A stretch of 64,000 nucleotides of DNA from Trichoplusia ni (taxonomy: Eukaryota > Arthropoda > Insecta > Lepidoptera > Noctuidae). Under the pieces are notes generated by a model, which saw only the letters and a list, made by a program, of their open reading frames with translations, had not been told where the DNA came from and searched no databases. Location: assembly GCF_003590095.1 (NCBI RefSeq), contig NC_039482.1, positions 13,595,657-13,659,656 on the forward strand. The letters run 5' to 3'. A program made the position numbers and the translations under genes. Below, one piece after another: positions 1 through 10,692 of the stretch. Each line of letters begins with the position of its first letter. The stretch's first letter is position 1.

Positions 1-1150
1 ATTTTAATTAAAGTTACACATTTTTCTAAGAAGTGCGTACAGAAATAATAACGACCTATACACATACAAAAACTCAACGAATAGATCGTTCTATTGACAA
101 AAAGCAGTTTCACATCCAACAACACACGGACAGACACAAAACATAGTCTCAATGTAATTCGATACTACTTTCATTTTGTAAAAGTGCAATAAAAACGTAA
201 CAAAAGTATCGTCGTGCGAGCAGGATGCGCGCGCGCAAGCCGGAACGCCGCGCTGACCTTGAACGACGTTCTACTACGAGTATGTAGCGCCGTTTTCTCC
301 GGCAACCGGCGACGTCTGCCGGTTCCACCTTCCAAGTATAGTGTGTATGATTTATTGAGTACGTATCTTTTGTCGTGATAAAGTACTGGTGTTATGAATG
401 TAGTGAATGAAATATAAATATTTTGAACGATAAATAAAATGTATACAATAGTAAAACTTCTTCAAAAACTCACAACCAACAAATGAAAACCACGGAGCCA
501 AACTTGAACGAACTTTCTCCGATTTGAACACCGTTGTATCCTAGCTGCAATTGTGCCTAGCTATTAAAGATCCAGATCTTGCATATTATACCTATTATCA
601 ATTTAGTTAAAAAGAGGCTTAGTTGCTTCATACCGCCACCGCCTAGAAGAACGTACCATAGAAACTAGGTATTTTTTTTTATTATTATCTGTTCATCGGT
701 TTGTCAGTACGATTCCTTTTCGAAGACAAATCCTATAAAAAAATTATGATACTTTTTATTCAAAAACCCTTTGCAGAAATATTTCTAGTCTAGTACAAGA
801 GCTAATTTTGAAAAGAAAAATCATTATAGTCTAAGAGACCGTTTCGATCTGGATTTAACGTTTTCTGATAACCGAAGCCGTGCGGCAAAGCTAGTATATC
901 TATAAGTATTTGTAATGCAGAGCAGTATTAACGGATGACCTTTGAGGATTGCAATGTAATGTACTTCGTGATTGGTCAAATGTTTAACCTTTCCGTCCTA
1001 GGACTTCAACTAAAGGGAACTAGTAACTAGTGGACTGATAGTAATTATTTTTAAGCTTATATAGTGTTATGAACAATATTGGTATTGTTTCGAATTTAGT
1101 GCAGACTAGTAAAAACTTTAAGGAAATTCTGCAGTAGCTAAAAAGTATTA
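1..1150. other. Unannotated stretch, GC-rich patch at 205-325
   Basis: No gene or recognised repeat. Positions 205-325 stand out as GC-rich in an AT-rich context and contain TGACCTTGA (254-262), the complement of a TCAAGGTCA nuclear-receptor half site (ERR/FTZ-F1 type). One motif match is weak, so a regulatory role is only a possibility. Confidence 0.3.
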
Positions 1151-1415
1151 ACTAGATTTAGCGATTGAAATGAAACTACTTTTACGGATTTTGGCATCAA
1201 CAAGTCAAGCTTAAACAGAATGGCGTTCGTCTAGACAGAAGATGTTGCTCGAAGACGAACGCCATCTCAGTCCGCCCGTGACCATGATACCTGCAAAGGT
1301 TTCGAAACGTCGGGAACTAAACTCTTAAATTAAACCGCGATAAAATCCGTAAAAGTAGTTTCATTTCAATGTCTAACATTCGCGTAAACCTAAGAAACCA
1401 CTAGATTTAGCGATT
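1151..1415. mobile_element. Short element with 29-bp inverted repeats, bracketed by 16-bp direct repeats
   Basis: Positions 1164-1192 and 1342-1370 are perfect inverted repeats of 29 bp (outer end ATTGAAATGAAACTAC). The interior has a second stem around GGCGTTCGTCT/AGACGAACGCC. ACTAGATTTAGCGATT occurs at 1151-1166 and again at 1400-1415, as expected of a target-site duplication. The duplication is not flush with the right inverted repeat (29 bp lie between), so a simple TIR transposon does not fit perfectly. No coding capacity. Non-autonomous, class uncertain. Confidence 0.6.
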
Positions 1416-3512
1416 TTCATGCCCTTAAATATTCTTTTCTCAGTCCATATGGCATAAGTATTGGGATTGTCCGACTAGTTTCGGACCCAACCGGAGTCCT
1501 AAATCTTAAGGTAGACGCGGGGTTCCACTCGCGACCTCGCGAAAGTTACAAAATGAGTATTTGAAACATGCATTGAATTTATATTAAATGCAAATTTTAT
1601 GTATTTCAAATGCATGTGTTATAAATCCAAAGGCTGCATATCTCTGTCTACTCATGTAGTGCATACGATACAGAAGAACCTGAGAAATAGAAGATATTTA
1701 GAATAGCAGAAAAACATCGCCTATAGTTCCTTCACACATCTCTTCAACTTTTTCTATCTACAATTTCAAGAGCATTTAAAAAAAACTTACTGTCAAATGA
1801 CATAATCATTGGTACGTTCAAACAGTGCCTTCATGTGCCCGTGTTTCGTAAGAGCCCCAGAGGTCAGATCAATAAGAGTGACCTTAAGAAAACAATCTAC
1901 CGCCGCCTCACAATGAGAATACGTGTTTGTTTATAAGGAAAACATGGGTAAGGAACAGCAAAATAGAGACGTTATGTTGCTCCGTGACCGAAATATTCGC
2001 ATATCCGAAATGAATATCCGAAACCGAAAGGTATTTTAAAGTTTTTTTTTAATCTTTTGCGTCGAAATATGCATTCTTTTAAGAGATAAAAAATATTAAG
2101 TCATTTTTATGTCTGCCAGGAAGTACTATTTCCAGAAAGTTCCTAAAATAGATAATTTCATATCCGCAAACAAACTCTGTACCGAAATACATCATCATCA
2201 TCATCATCGAGGGCCTCTAACATCTTTACTACAATACTATTCTGTATCCGAATATTTTCAATCAACATATGTACCTTAAAAACATAAGGAGAGGGTGGTA
2301 TCACAGTCTAAACAATATTCCGGACCAAGGGTTATCGAAAACCCAACCTTACTGTCCTAGAAATAAGAGTGATTGTATGTTTTTTAAGTGGTAACACAAT
2401 GTGGACTGCACGAATAGTCCTTATTGAATCAAAGCTCTAGAGACGAGGTCAGTTAGAAACCATAAGAAGGTTGAATTGTGAGTTTATAATGTTTGTGATT
2501 ACTTTATATTTAAAAGTAGGTTAGTAGTTTGTTTTATTGATGAAATTTGTATCTATTATTTTACCAAAACTACATTGAATTCGTTCTTAGGTTCTTTCAA
2601 TCTTTGGTGGTCTAACAGACAAAAAAAAATATAAAATTTGTAACAGCGAGAATGTCATTTGAAAAGCAACAATTTCGCTTTGCAGAGTGCTGATATGCAC
2701 TTTCTAAATTATTCTAAAATAACACCAAACATCAGCAAAGGAAAGAAAATAAAAAAATGTGAATCCTAGATTTTATATTTTAAAATTAAAAATCGATAAC
2801 TCACAATAAGGACATCTGGTTTTCAATACATAACCCCTCTATCTACTCCAAGAGCGGAAAAAAACATTTAAGATCATACATGATTACATTATCAAATAAA
2901 CATAAATTAAATAAATCAACTACATGTCCTTACGATTTCCTATACAACCTATGTGGTCAATATAAATAAACTGTGCCATTGTGTTAACTACGTACTTATA
3001 GAAACTGGTTTTAACGTATCGTAAACATAGTGATACAACCTTGAGAGAAACCTTGAACTTGTTTGTATCGAATAGGCATAGTTTTAACAATAAATTATAA
3101 TATGTGCTCGTTGTGAGCGCCTTGTATAAATTATTACGATGTAGGCGAGTAAAAAATGTTATTTTATCTCTACTCTATAATTGTAGGTAGAGTCAACAAC
3201 AAAAGTTTATGTGATTTTTCGACGGATTTAGACAAAACTTTGTAAGCACATAGGTTATAACCAGGATTAACCCATAGGATAGCATTTATTCCGTTTCAAT
3301 GTAGGATCATTTTAGATTTTTACTGGGCGGGCATCCGGTAACAGCTAGTCAGATAACAAACCAATTGTATCAAATTATTCGGTTACGATTTAAGAAGACG
3401 CTAAACTATCTTGACTGTTAGTGGTTAAATGTGAACTTACCTATAGCAATCAGTTCTAGTTGGAAGCCTACCACCTCATTTCAAATTTAGTAAGCAGGTT
3501 CTAAATTACAAA
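1416..3512. other. Unannotated stretch with a short ATC microsatellite
   Basis: AT-rich, with no convincing ORF, RNA gene or repeat. An (ATC)6 run lies at 2191-2208. RTE-type LINE copies elsewhere in this window end in GATGAT, so this could be the tail of a dead minus-strand LINE, but no LINE body is visible beside it. Confidence 0.4.
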
Positions 3513-3562
3513 AATGGAAAGAGACGCCGCTCTACGCCATGTATTGCTCTCTCGCTTCCACA
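3513..3562. repeat. ~50-bp imperfect palindrome (family P), copy 1
   Basis: The left arm begins TGGAAAGAGACGCCGCTCT and the right arm ends GCTCTCTCGCTTCCAC, near reverse complements around a short centre. Seven further copies in the window share the arm motif GAGAGAT(A/G)GC / GCTATCTCGCTTCCAC. No ORF. Confidence 0.55.
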
Positions 3563-4528
3563 ACTACAAATACTCCAAGATGTAAGCAACCAGATCCGTC
3601 TCGCTTTTTCTCAACTTTCTTAACAGTTTGTAAAACGCTTTGCCTTCTACCTAATTAATTATTAACTGAAATAATTAATGTTAGCGTCAACAAAACATAA
3701 CAAGAATTTGAATAAACCGCATTATTGATTAAAGATTTAATTGAAAACTAATTGTAACCTAAAAAAAAAAGAAAGTTTTGATTTTAAACTAATTAACATT
3801 ATTTCAGCTGAACAAAGCAGATATAAAACTGTTAATCTATATTTAAATGTAGGTACGTCTTATAAGGGCATTTACTTCTTATATTTGTTGTGTCACTAAA
3901 ATCATATGCGATGTTACTTCAAATATTATTTACTAGCCCTAGACCAGGTCTAGTGCATTTATCAAGAGCTAAGGATGATGAATCGACAAAATGTATTTAC
4001 TTAACACCTCAAAGAGGCGTCGATTATCATTCCATACAAAAAAATAAAACACATCTACTACATTGTTTTGAAGTGTGTGAGGTTTCGAGATTTTCATCAT
4101 CACAAGAGCCACCCATGAAGATACAATAACTGCTTTTTTAAATAAGTATATCTGGAGTTCCTTATTTTAATTAAGTTTTAGTGTTCGTCATTAAATGTGC
4201 CAAGACGATGTCTTTACACTTTTCTTATCAAAATCATGTATTCGTCATTATTTATAAATTCACTCCTTGAAACTGAATCTTCTATTTATTTTTCACTCGA
4301 GAAAGGAAACCCCTAAAGGACGTCCGGACTATTTAAGACATGGCTGTGTGAGGTTCTTACCACAATAATACCACGCTCACAAAACCACAAGAGAGGGGGT
4401 CCTTTTGCCGCTTAAAACACCAACCCACTCAACCCAGTGACCCCATTATTGGTCTTCCCTAAGGAGATATTTATTATTATACTAGTCCTTGGTGGGGATA
4501 TATCACCGCCTCATAGCCTAATACTATC
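3563..4528. other. Unannotated stretch
   Basis: Nothing supportable. The one ATG-less 79-codon frame (3890-4129) has no domain and no splice context that I can defend. Confidence 0.4.
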
Positions 4529-4574
4529 GTGAAAGAGAGATAGCTCACACGGTATATAGCGGCATCTCTCTTTT
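4529..4574. repeat. Imperfect palindrome (family P), copy 2
   Basis: GTGAAAGAGAGATAGC pairs imperfectly with GGCATCTCTCTTTTTTA across a centre containing CGGTATATAGCGG. It has the same arm design as the copies at 3513, 11374, 19250, 28617, 33075, 38769 and 38887. Confidence 0.5.
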
Positions 4575-4636
4575 TTATTACTGATATTCCTAAATTCTTT
4601 GCTACCATGATTATTAATGTTTTTTAAACAGATACT

Positions 4637-4918
4637 CATCAAAAAGCATCAATTATTTACATGTTAATTAATTAAACATGTAAGTAATTCTGCATCCCTG
4701 GTGGGGATCGAACCCACGACCTTTGGATTAGAAGTCCAACGCGCTATCCTCTGCGCCACAGGGACATTGCAACTTTGTATTGTAAAGCCATGCTTAAGAA
4801 GTCGATCGGTGGATTATGAACAATACTTAATTATATCTATTGTTACAATGGTTCCAAAGCAACTGAATAAATATTAAAGTCTGATAATAGTCAGATTTCT
4901 CTGATTAATGATTTTAAT
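4637..4918. repeat. Duplicated segment carrying tRNA-Arg, copy 1
   Basis: Collinear with 8970-9265. The shared sequence covers the tRNA plus both flanks, for example CATCAAAAAGCATCAATTAT on one side and GGTGGATTATGAACAATACT on the other. The tRNAs are identical while the flanks have drifted by substitutions and small indels, as expected of an old local duplication with selection on the tRNA (inference). Confidence 0.8.
4693..4765 (-). tRNA. tRNA-Arg (anticodon UCU), copy 1
   Basis: The 73-nt minus-strand sequence folds into a full cloverleaf. Acceptor stem GTCCCTG/CAGGGAT has one G:U pair; D stem is GCGC/GCGC; anticodon stem TTGGA/TCCAA carries loop CTTCTAA with anticodon TCT; T arm GTGGG-TTCGATC-CCCAC; discriminator G. 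The internal A-box (TGGCGCAGAGGAT) and B-box (GGTTCGATCCC) are present. No intron and no encoded CCA. The first Pol III T-run downstream is T5 at 4641-4645, about 48 nt past the gene. Decodes AGA in cytosolic translation. The stems contain no mismatch other than G:U, so it looks functional. Confidence 0.95.
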
Positions 4919-4977
4919 GAGCCTGTAGTAGATTGCATAATATTATAAACACTTAAGTTAAATGGATATTTGATCCG

Positions 4978-5107
4978 TTTTCCCGCAAAAACTACTGAAC
5001 GTTTTTAGATGAAACTTTGTTAGAGTTGCGTAAAGTCTTTATTCCGATTTTATGTTCCCGTGGGATCAGTTTCGATACGAGCAGGCGGACCCACTGACAA
5101 CAGCTAG
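4978..5107 (+). mobile_element. Truncated Helitron-like element, CTAG end
   Basis: Ends ...GACAACAGCTAG followed by T at 5108, as other copies here do. The interior CCGCAAAAACTACTGAACG...GATGAAACTTTGTT matches the AAAACTACTGAANGGATTT..GAAACTTT core at 41785 and 57140. The 5' end is missing and the copy is decayed. Confidence 0.55.
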
Positions 5108-5108
5108 T

Positions 5109-5447
5109 CTAACACACGCCACAGAATTATGTCATAAATAAAATGTGTTTATAAACACCCATTTGAATATTACAAGCTGATTTATTTAAATGGCTGTAGG
5201 AAGCGCTGGGCGGCCCCGACTCGCACTTGACCGGTTTCTCGGCCGCGCCAACCTTCAACCAAGTCACATAAAGGAATCGTTTGTTATCTGTGATCTAGGA
5301 AATAATTTATAGTTTTTTTTTTCAAGTGAGGTTTTTGTTTTGGTGTTTATTAGCGAAAAACAAAACAAAGATTTGAATTCAATCTTTAAACTGTCTATGA
5401 ATGTTTTTGGTGAAAATAATAATTGCAAAAAAGTTATCTATCTATAT
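5109..5447. other. Unannotated stretch
   Basis: A GC-rich patch lies at about 5200-5256 (GCGCTGGGCGGCCCCGAC). It may be a repeat fragment, but no second copy exists in this window. The rest is AT-rich with nothing recognised. Confidence 0.35.
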
Positions 5448-5677
5448 CTATACTAATATATAAAGCTGAAGAGTTTTTTTGTTTGTTTGTTTGAACGCGC
5501 TAATCTCAGGAACTACTGGACCAAATTGAAAAATTATTTTTGTGTTGAATAGACCATTCATCGAGGAAGGCTTTAGGCTAGAAACCATCACGCTGCTAAT
5601 AGGAGCGAAGATAGGTACAATGGAAAATGTGAAAAAACAGGGCAGGTATAAATCATAACTTATATCTTCTACCCACC
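5448..5677 (+). mobile_element. Helitron-like (Lep1-type) element, 3' truncated
   Basis: Starts CTATACTAATATATAAAGCT and continues through GAACGCGCTAATCTCAGGAA, ATAGACCATTCATCGAGGAA and TAGGAGCGAAGATA, collinear with the full copies at 32486 and 40522. The match stops after CTTATATCTTCTACCCAC, so the terminal GTCGCGGGCAACAGCTAG is lost. No protein coding; minus-strand open frames here are incidental. Confidence 0.7.
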
Positions 5678-5692
5678 GACGACTACTACGAT

Positions 5693-6924
5693 CCGGTTTC
5701 GAAGGCACTATAGATACACTAATACATACTTACTTAATAAATTAAATAAATTTATGATTGCTGGATTTCATTGATTTATTCGATTTGGTAATACATACTG
5801 TTTACATTGGGTTTGAGTCACGTCACGTAAACAGAGTTATAAAACCAAAGGAAACACCATTATTTGCAACATATTTAAGAACCTAGATCAATGGATAGTC
5901 CATAGTCCAATTGATTTTTATAAATCCTTTAACTGTTTCACAACGATTAAATGTTCTTACTACCAATGTCTGTTACTAACCAGAGCACTTATCTATTTAA
6001 ACTGACCCCATAAAAACTGAATCTTCATTACAATCAGTATATCACGTTTTAGGGATACGTAATCAAAAAGCTGAGAATGAAAACCGCTACAGTATTCAAC
6101 AGTAGTTCAATTGGCTTTGAAAACCTCTAGATTTTAGTAGTTTCATAGCCTTTATCGATACTAATTACAACGTTACTGCGTTTTTAGTTAAAATGCTCCG
6201 AAACGGCTCGACCGATTCGCATGAAACTTTATGTGCATAGTGTGTAGGTCTGAATCGGGCAACATCAAATGTGCATATCAATGTTTTTCAGTTTCAATCA
6301 ATCAAATCAGGATTTTGCGATCCAAGACTGGACTTGAGCCAGCCCAAAGTTGCATCACACCCGGTCGTCTCCCATATATAGTAAGTTTCTTAACGCTCAA
6401 ACGACTAGACCAAATTTGATAATATTGCCGTGGAAATGAACCCGATTTAAATAAAAATGCAAATTTATAAGACCATCCGTTTTTATTTTACGAGTGTAAT
6501 TATGAAATAGAATCTTGTAAAATTCTGAAAAAAGCCAAAGCTAGTTTTGACTGCGAGATTCGAAATCCGCATTAGCTTATGAAATTTTATGGTGTTACGG
6601 AACCGCTGGTATGCGAATGGGACTCGCGTTTAATAGCTGTTTAAAGTAGGTCGATTGTACCGAATATTTTTAACCCGTCGGTAATCGCCGGCCGGTCTGA
6701 TTGACCGACTGACCGAAAAGCGGATATATCATGGTTACTCTTGATTCGCTTGTTAGTAGTAACGGTTTCCGCGGTGCTATTAGGGTTGAACGATAAGTAT
6801 ACAAAACAAAAATATTTAATAATACTTTTTTTTTAATTTTCTAGAACTACCCAACTACACATCAGTTTTTTTTTATATTTACTTGCGGATTTAGACAACC
6901 CTGTAAGTAGTTTAAGTGAAAGGA
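5693..6924. other. Unannotated stretch with one repeat fragment
   Basis: About 6180-6270 (AAACGGCTCGACCGATTCGC then CATGAAACTTTATGTG) resembles the core of widespread lepidopteran Helitron-like elements but lacks the ends. The rest shows nothing recognisable. Confidence 0.35.
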
Positions 6925-6932
6925 GTTTTTAC

Positions 6933-8480
6933 CAGGGACCGGACAACCCCACTTTAGAGTTAAGCCGTTTGACAGGGTAACCCGTACACGGCGTAACTCA
7001 TATCGCAGTGTTACCTTTTGTTCGAGTTACATCCTCGAAACCCAGCGAAATGGTTAACACCTTCATTATGGTAACCACGTGAAGGGGTTAACCCCTTCAA
7101 TAACTTAACCCTTTGAAGTGGTTACCTTCACGAAAGGCTTTTATTCGTGTTACCCTGAATTACCCACTAAACTTGAGCTGCATACTTGCACCCTACCGGC
7201 CCCTCATTGCTTTACTAAGACTACAGCTGATTTTCTTCTATCGCCGACGCGTCGCGCCGCGACTCGCGCGGCGCGCCCCTCGGACAAACTACCTACGCGC
7301 GAAACGTCATATAGGTAACTAGCTGTTGCCCGCGACTTCGTCCGCGTGGTTAGAAGATATAAGTTAGGAATTTTTGAACGAAAGCCCTCGAAGATTAATA
7401 TTTTTCCCCGTATTTGCCACATTTTCCATTAAATCTTCGCTCCTATTAGTTGCAGCGTAATTTTATATACCTAGCCTAAAACCTTCCTCGATTATTGGTC
7501 TATTGAACACAAAATGAGATCAAATTTTTTAGATGAAATTATTTATAATAATTTAAAAAAAATCGAATACAAGTTTTTTTTCATTTTTTGCATTTTCTGA
7601 GAAGATTTGACGGGTGAATTTTCGATTGAAAATTAGAGTGTTTTTTATATTAATTCAAAATAAGGTGAAAAAATAAATATTTTTAATCAAATAAATTACA
7701 GCGTATTTGGGACACAAAAAAGTAAGTTTTCACCAAATTTCGTTACAAAAATATTTTTTTGTAAAAGATAAAAATAAAAAACCACAATCTTGGTTTTTTA
7801 GATTTTTCACATAAATTTTGAGGTTATGTGAAAAAAATGTAAACACAAAAGTTTTAGATCTTTTTCTTTTAGAACTTTGCCATTTGACTTTTTTCGATAC
7901 GAATTTTAGTTTTGCCGGAAATCGATAAAAACCGTTTTTTACTCTTCAAACGTCCCTCCCACCCCCTTCCCGACCTTAGATCACCCGTAAATTATTTTTC
8001 TTTTCATTTTTATAATATTCCCCTCCTTTTCTAATGGGTTTCATCCTACTATTTTTTTTTTGGTTTTAAAAATTATCGACCCTGGTCTACAAGTATAGAC
8101 ACGAAAAATATATATCACAACGTTTGAAAAGTGCGACAAGCAAAATTAAACTGTAAGATCATATCCACAATGATTTTTATTCCATGTTTACAAGTCGCTC
8201 GGTAAATGCAACAATGGCGCCGCTGGGCGGTAAGATGTCACGTGCGCTCGTGGTTATACTATTTTCAAACTAATGTCTATGATAAAGAGTGCATATTGCA
8301 TTGTCTTAGGTTGGAGTGGGTTACCCTGTTACAGTGTTACAGGGTAGTAAAGGGTAACCTGTTCGGAACAGGGTTACAGTAATCCGTTCGAAGGTGTAAC
8401 ATATGTCATAGGGCTTTTTCTTGAAGCGCTTAAAAAAACCCCTTCAAAAACCCTTTCAATGAGTATCCGGCCGGTCCCTG
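6933..8480 (+). mobile_element. hAT-like non-autonomous transposon, copy A
   Basis: A 1548-bp element bounded by 10-bp terminal inverted repeats (CAGGGACCGG...CCGGTCCCTG) and an exact 8-bp target-site duplication, GTTTTTAC, at 6925-6932 and 8481-8488. The 8-bp duplication and CAGGG terminus fit the hAT superfamily. The subterminal 200 bp at the left and 100 bp at the right are packed with GTTACC/GTTAAC motifs, including an 18-bp perfect palindrome at 7081-7098. hAT transposases are known to bind short subterminal repeats, so these may be binding sites (inference). No transposase ORF. A Helitron-like fragment sits inside. A second, inverted copy lies at 60211-61709. Confidence 0.88.
7318..7522 (-). 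mobile_element. Helitron-like fragment nested in hAT copy A
   Basis: The plus strand reads ACTAGCTGTTGCCCGCGACT, then TTAGAAGATATAAGTTAGGA, TCTTCGCTCCTATTAG and CTTCCTCGAT, i.e. the reverse complement of the family at 32486. The match ends near AACACAAAATGAGATC, so the copy is partial. The same fragment lies in copy B (61141-61331), so it was captured before the element amplified. Copy A has extra bases (around AGCCCTCGAAGATTAAT) that copy B lacks. Confidence 0.75.
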
Positions 8481-8488
8481 GTTTTTAC

Positions 8489-8969
8489 TGTCAATAAAGT
8501 TTGTAACGATCGGAATAACATTAACAACGTAATGACGTTAATCATTTGTATAATGTTTAAATATATGAAAATAAAATAGTTGATTAATTTATAAGCACCT
8601 TCCTAAACAAACCTGCACTTAGACAGGTATAGCCGCGCTATTTAAGAAAGGAAAATAAAAAGAGCGAAAAGACAAAATAATTCAGCAAAAATCCAAAATT
8701 GTAGATACAAAAAAAATTACAGTTGACCATGGAGATGTGGTTACAATCACTGTACAAAAGTAAACATTGCCCTTCCATTTGACTTCATCATAGTCGGACA
8801 AAAATAGAAAAAATATTTTCAAAAGAAAAAGACAAATAAATAAATAAATGAATAATATACAAGTTATAAAAAAAAACAATACTATTTCGAATAATTTATA
8901 AGACTTTAGTCAGACCTTAATTTCTCCTCAAGTTACTCTAATCTTAACTTAATCGAATTAACTAACAAT
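8489..8969. other. Unannotated stretch
   Basis: AT-rich DNA between the hAT-like element and the duplicated tRNA segment. No feature seen. Confidence 0.4.
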
Positions 8970-9265
8970 CATCAAAAAGCATCAATTATATACACATTAT
9001 TCAATTAAACATGTTAATAATTCTGCATCCCTGGTGGGGATCGAACCCACGACCTTTGGATTAGAAGTCCAACGCGCTATCCTCTGCGCCACAGGGACAT
9101 GGCAACTTTGTATTGTAAAGCCCTCCTAAAGTGGTTGCTCGGTGGATTATGAACAATACTTAATTATAATCTATTGTTACAATAGTGTTTTTAAACAACT
9201 GAATAATTATTTAATTCTGATAACAGGCTGAAAAATCTGTCTGTAATTGTTCAATGATTTTAATT
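8970..9265. repeat. Duplicated segment carrying tRNA-Arg, copy 2
   Basis: Same orientation as 4637-4918, 4.3 kb away. Flank identity extends about 55 bp on the left and 165 bp on the right of the tRNA, with several indels. The region between the two segments was later expanded by Helitron-like and hAT-like insertions. Confidence 0.8.
9026..9098 (-). tRNA. tRNA-Arg (anticodon UCU), copy 2
   Basis: All 73 nt are identical to the gene at 4693-4765, with the same cloverleaf, TCT anticodon and A/B boxes. The nearest downstream T-run is T5 at 8974-8978, about 48 nt after the 3' end, in the same position as for copy 1 because the flanks are duplicated. Looks functional. Confidence 0.95.
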
Positions 9266-10598
9266 AAAATTGTTACACACATACGTAAATATTTACTTTT
9301 AGGAAGATCAGGCTTATTAAATGACTGACCCCATGTTCTTTTGATTAAAGTATGTATTTTTTTAAAGAAATATAGCAAAGGAATTATATGAGTAGGTTTG
9401 ATAAACGATTAAAAAAAATTGTTTAAAAAAAGGTTTTTCTCGAAGTCGAAATTATTTGTGATTTCTTTGAATAGCTCTACTTTTTTGGAAGACATTCAGA
9501 TAACTATTGCTTTTAAATATGTTGTCTCTGTTCCTTATGGCCGACATAGTTGAATGCACGCATAATGCACAAGAACGATGCAATCATGCCAAAGTATCGA
9601 TCGTCTCCGAATAACTACGAATATGGGGAAACATTTAAATAAAGTAACTTAAAGGCAACCTAAAGCTTTAAATCGAATAATTATGATTTTTTTCTTTTTT
9701 TATTTGGAAGATATATTGTGGGATTTAAAGTTCATAGAGTAGACCAAAATGATTGCTGTATGTAATATTTTGTTGGTCGAATGGGTTAAACTGTTCTATG
9801 GATAGACATAGTAAGAGGAAATATTAATTTTCTTAATGTTTACAACAACGTAAGCGTCTTTAGTCATAATATTGAACATGCATATTAAAAAAAAAAAACT
9901 CCATAAGTATGTGAAATTCGTTCCCCTATCATGCAATGACCATAGAAAATAATAAGAAAGGTAAACAATTTTATTAACTAATAACACATTTTATATTAAC
10001 AGGAACAATTAAATAACGTTAAAAAATAAATGTAGCTAGCCACTTCGCAAACTTTTCGAATGTAAAATTTTAACTTAATTAATTAAATTTATTAGGTAAC
10101 TTTTGAAATAATTTATTAATAATTATTGTATTATTTTTGTACTAAGTACTGATTATAACACCCCATTTTATTTATGTCAATATAACATTGTTATTATCTA
10201 TGACAATATGTTTAACTCGGATGAAGGAGTCCAGAATGAGGGCATTGGGTGACCTTGACCCAGAATAACCAACCTATTGATTTTGGTTCCCCCTTGAAAG
10301 TGTAAATTTCGAGTAGACATAGCATGTAGCATGTAGAAACTACAATAAGTAATAATTGCTGTAATTAATATAAGGCATGTATATTATTATTTAATTTCTA
10401 AGCAATAATTTACATACAGGACTAAAAATTGGTATTTTTTAAAAACTTATTTCCAATTAAAAATGAAATAATGGAATAATATAAAAATAGAGTAATTATA
10501 AATAATAATCATAAAACTTGTCACAGAACTTACACTTTTAACAATAATATTTATTTGATATAAATCATTCAAATTGTGTAACAAATATCTAAAAATCC
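9266..10598. other. Unannotated stretch
   Basis: Very AT-rich. TGACCTTGA (10250-10258) is a lone nuclear-receptor-type half site. No ORF, RNA or repeat that I can support. Confidence 0.35.
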
Positions 10599-10603
10599 AA
10601 AAA
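10599..10603 (-). terminator. Pol III T5 terminator of the third tRNA-Arg
   Basis: Five T on the minus strand, 16 nt beyond the tRNA 3' end: a standard Pol III stop and closer than in the two duplicated copies. Confidence 0.7.
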
Positions 10604-10619
10604 GTTTCTGAGACACGTG

Positions 10620-10692
10620 CATCCCTGGTGGGGATCGAACCCACGACCTTTGGATTAGAAGTCCAACGCGCTATCCTCTGCGCCACAGGGAC
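10620..10692 (-). tRNA. tRNA-Arg (anticodon UCU), copy 3
   Basis: Same 73-nt sequence as the genes at 4693 and 9026, but the flanks are unrelated to theirs, so this copy is either an older or a different duplication. All stems pair; anticodon TCT; intact B-box GGTTCGATCCC. Followed at 16 nt by a T5 terminator. Confidence 0.95.

Noticed and set aside
7113..7422. Overlapping Arg-rich ORFs on both strands
   Set aside because: They lie inside the hAT-like element across a CpG-rich segment (GACGCGTCGCGCCGCGACTC); the equivalent frame in copy B (61327-61524) differs by indels, with no sign of protein selection.
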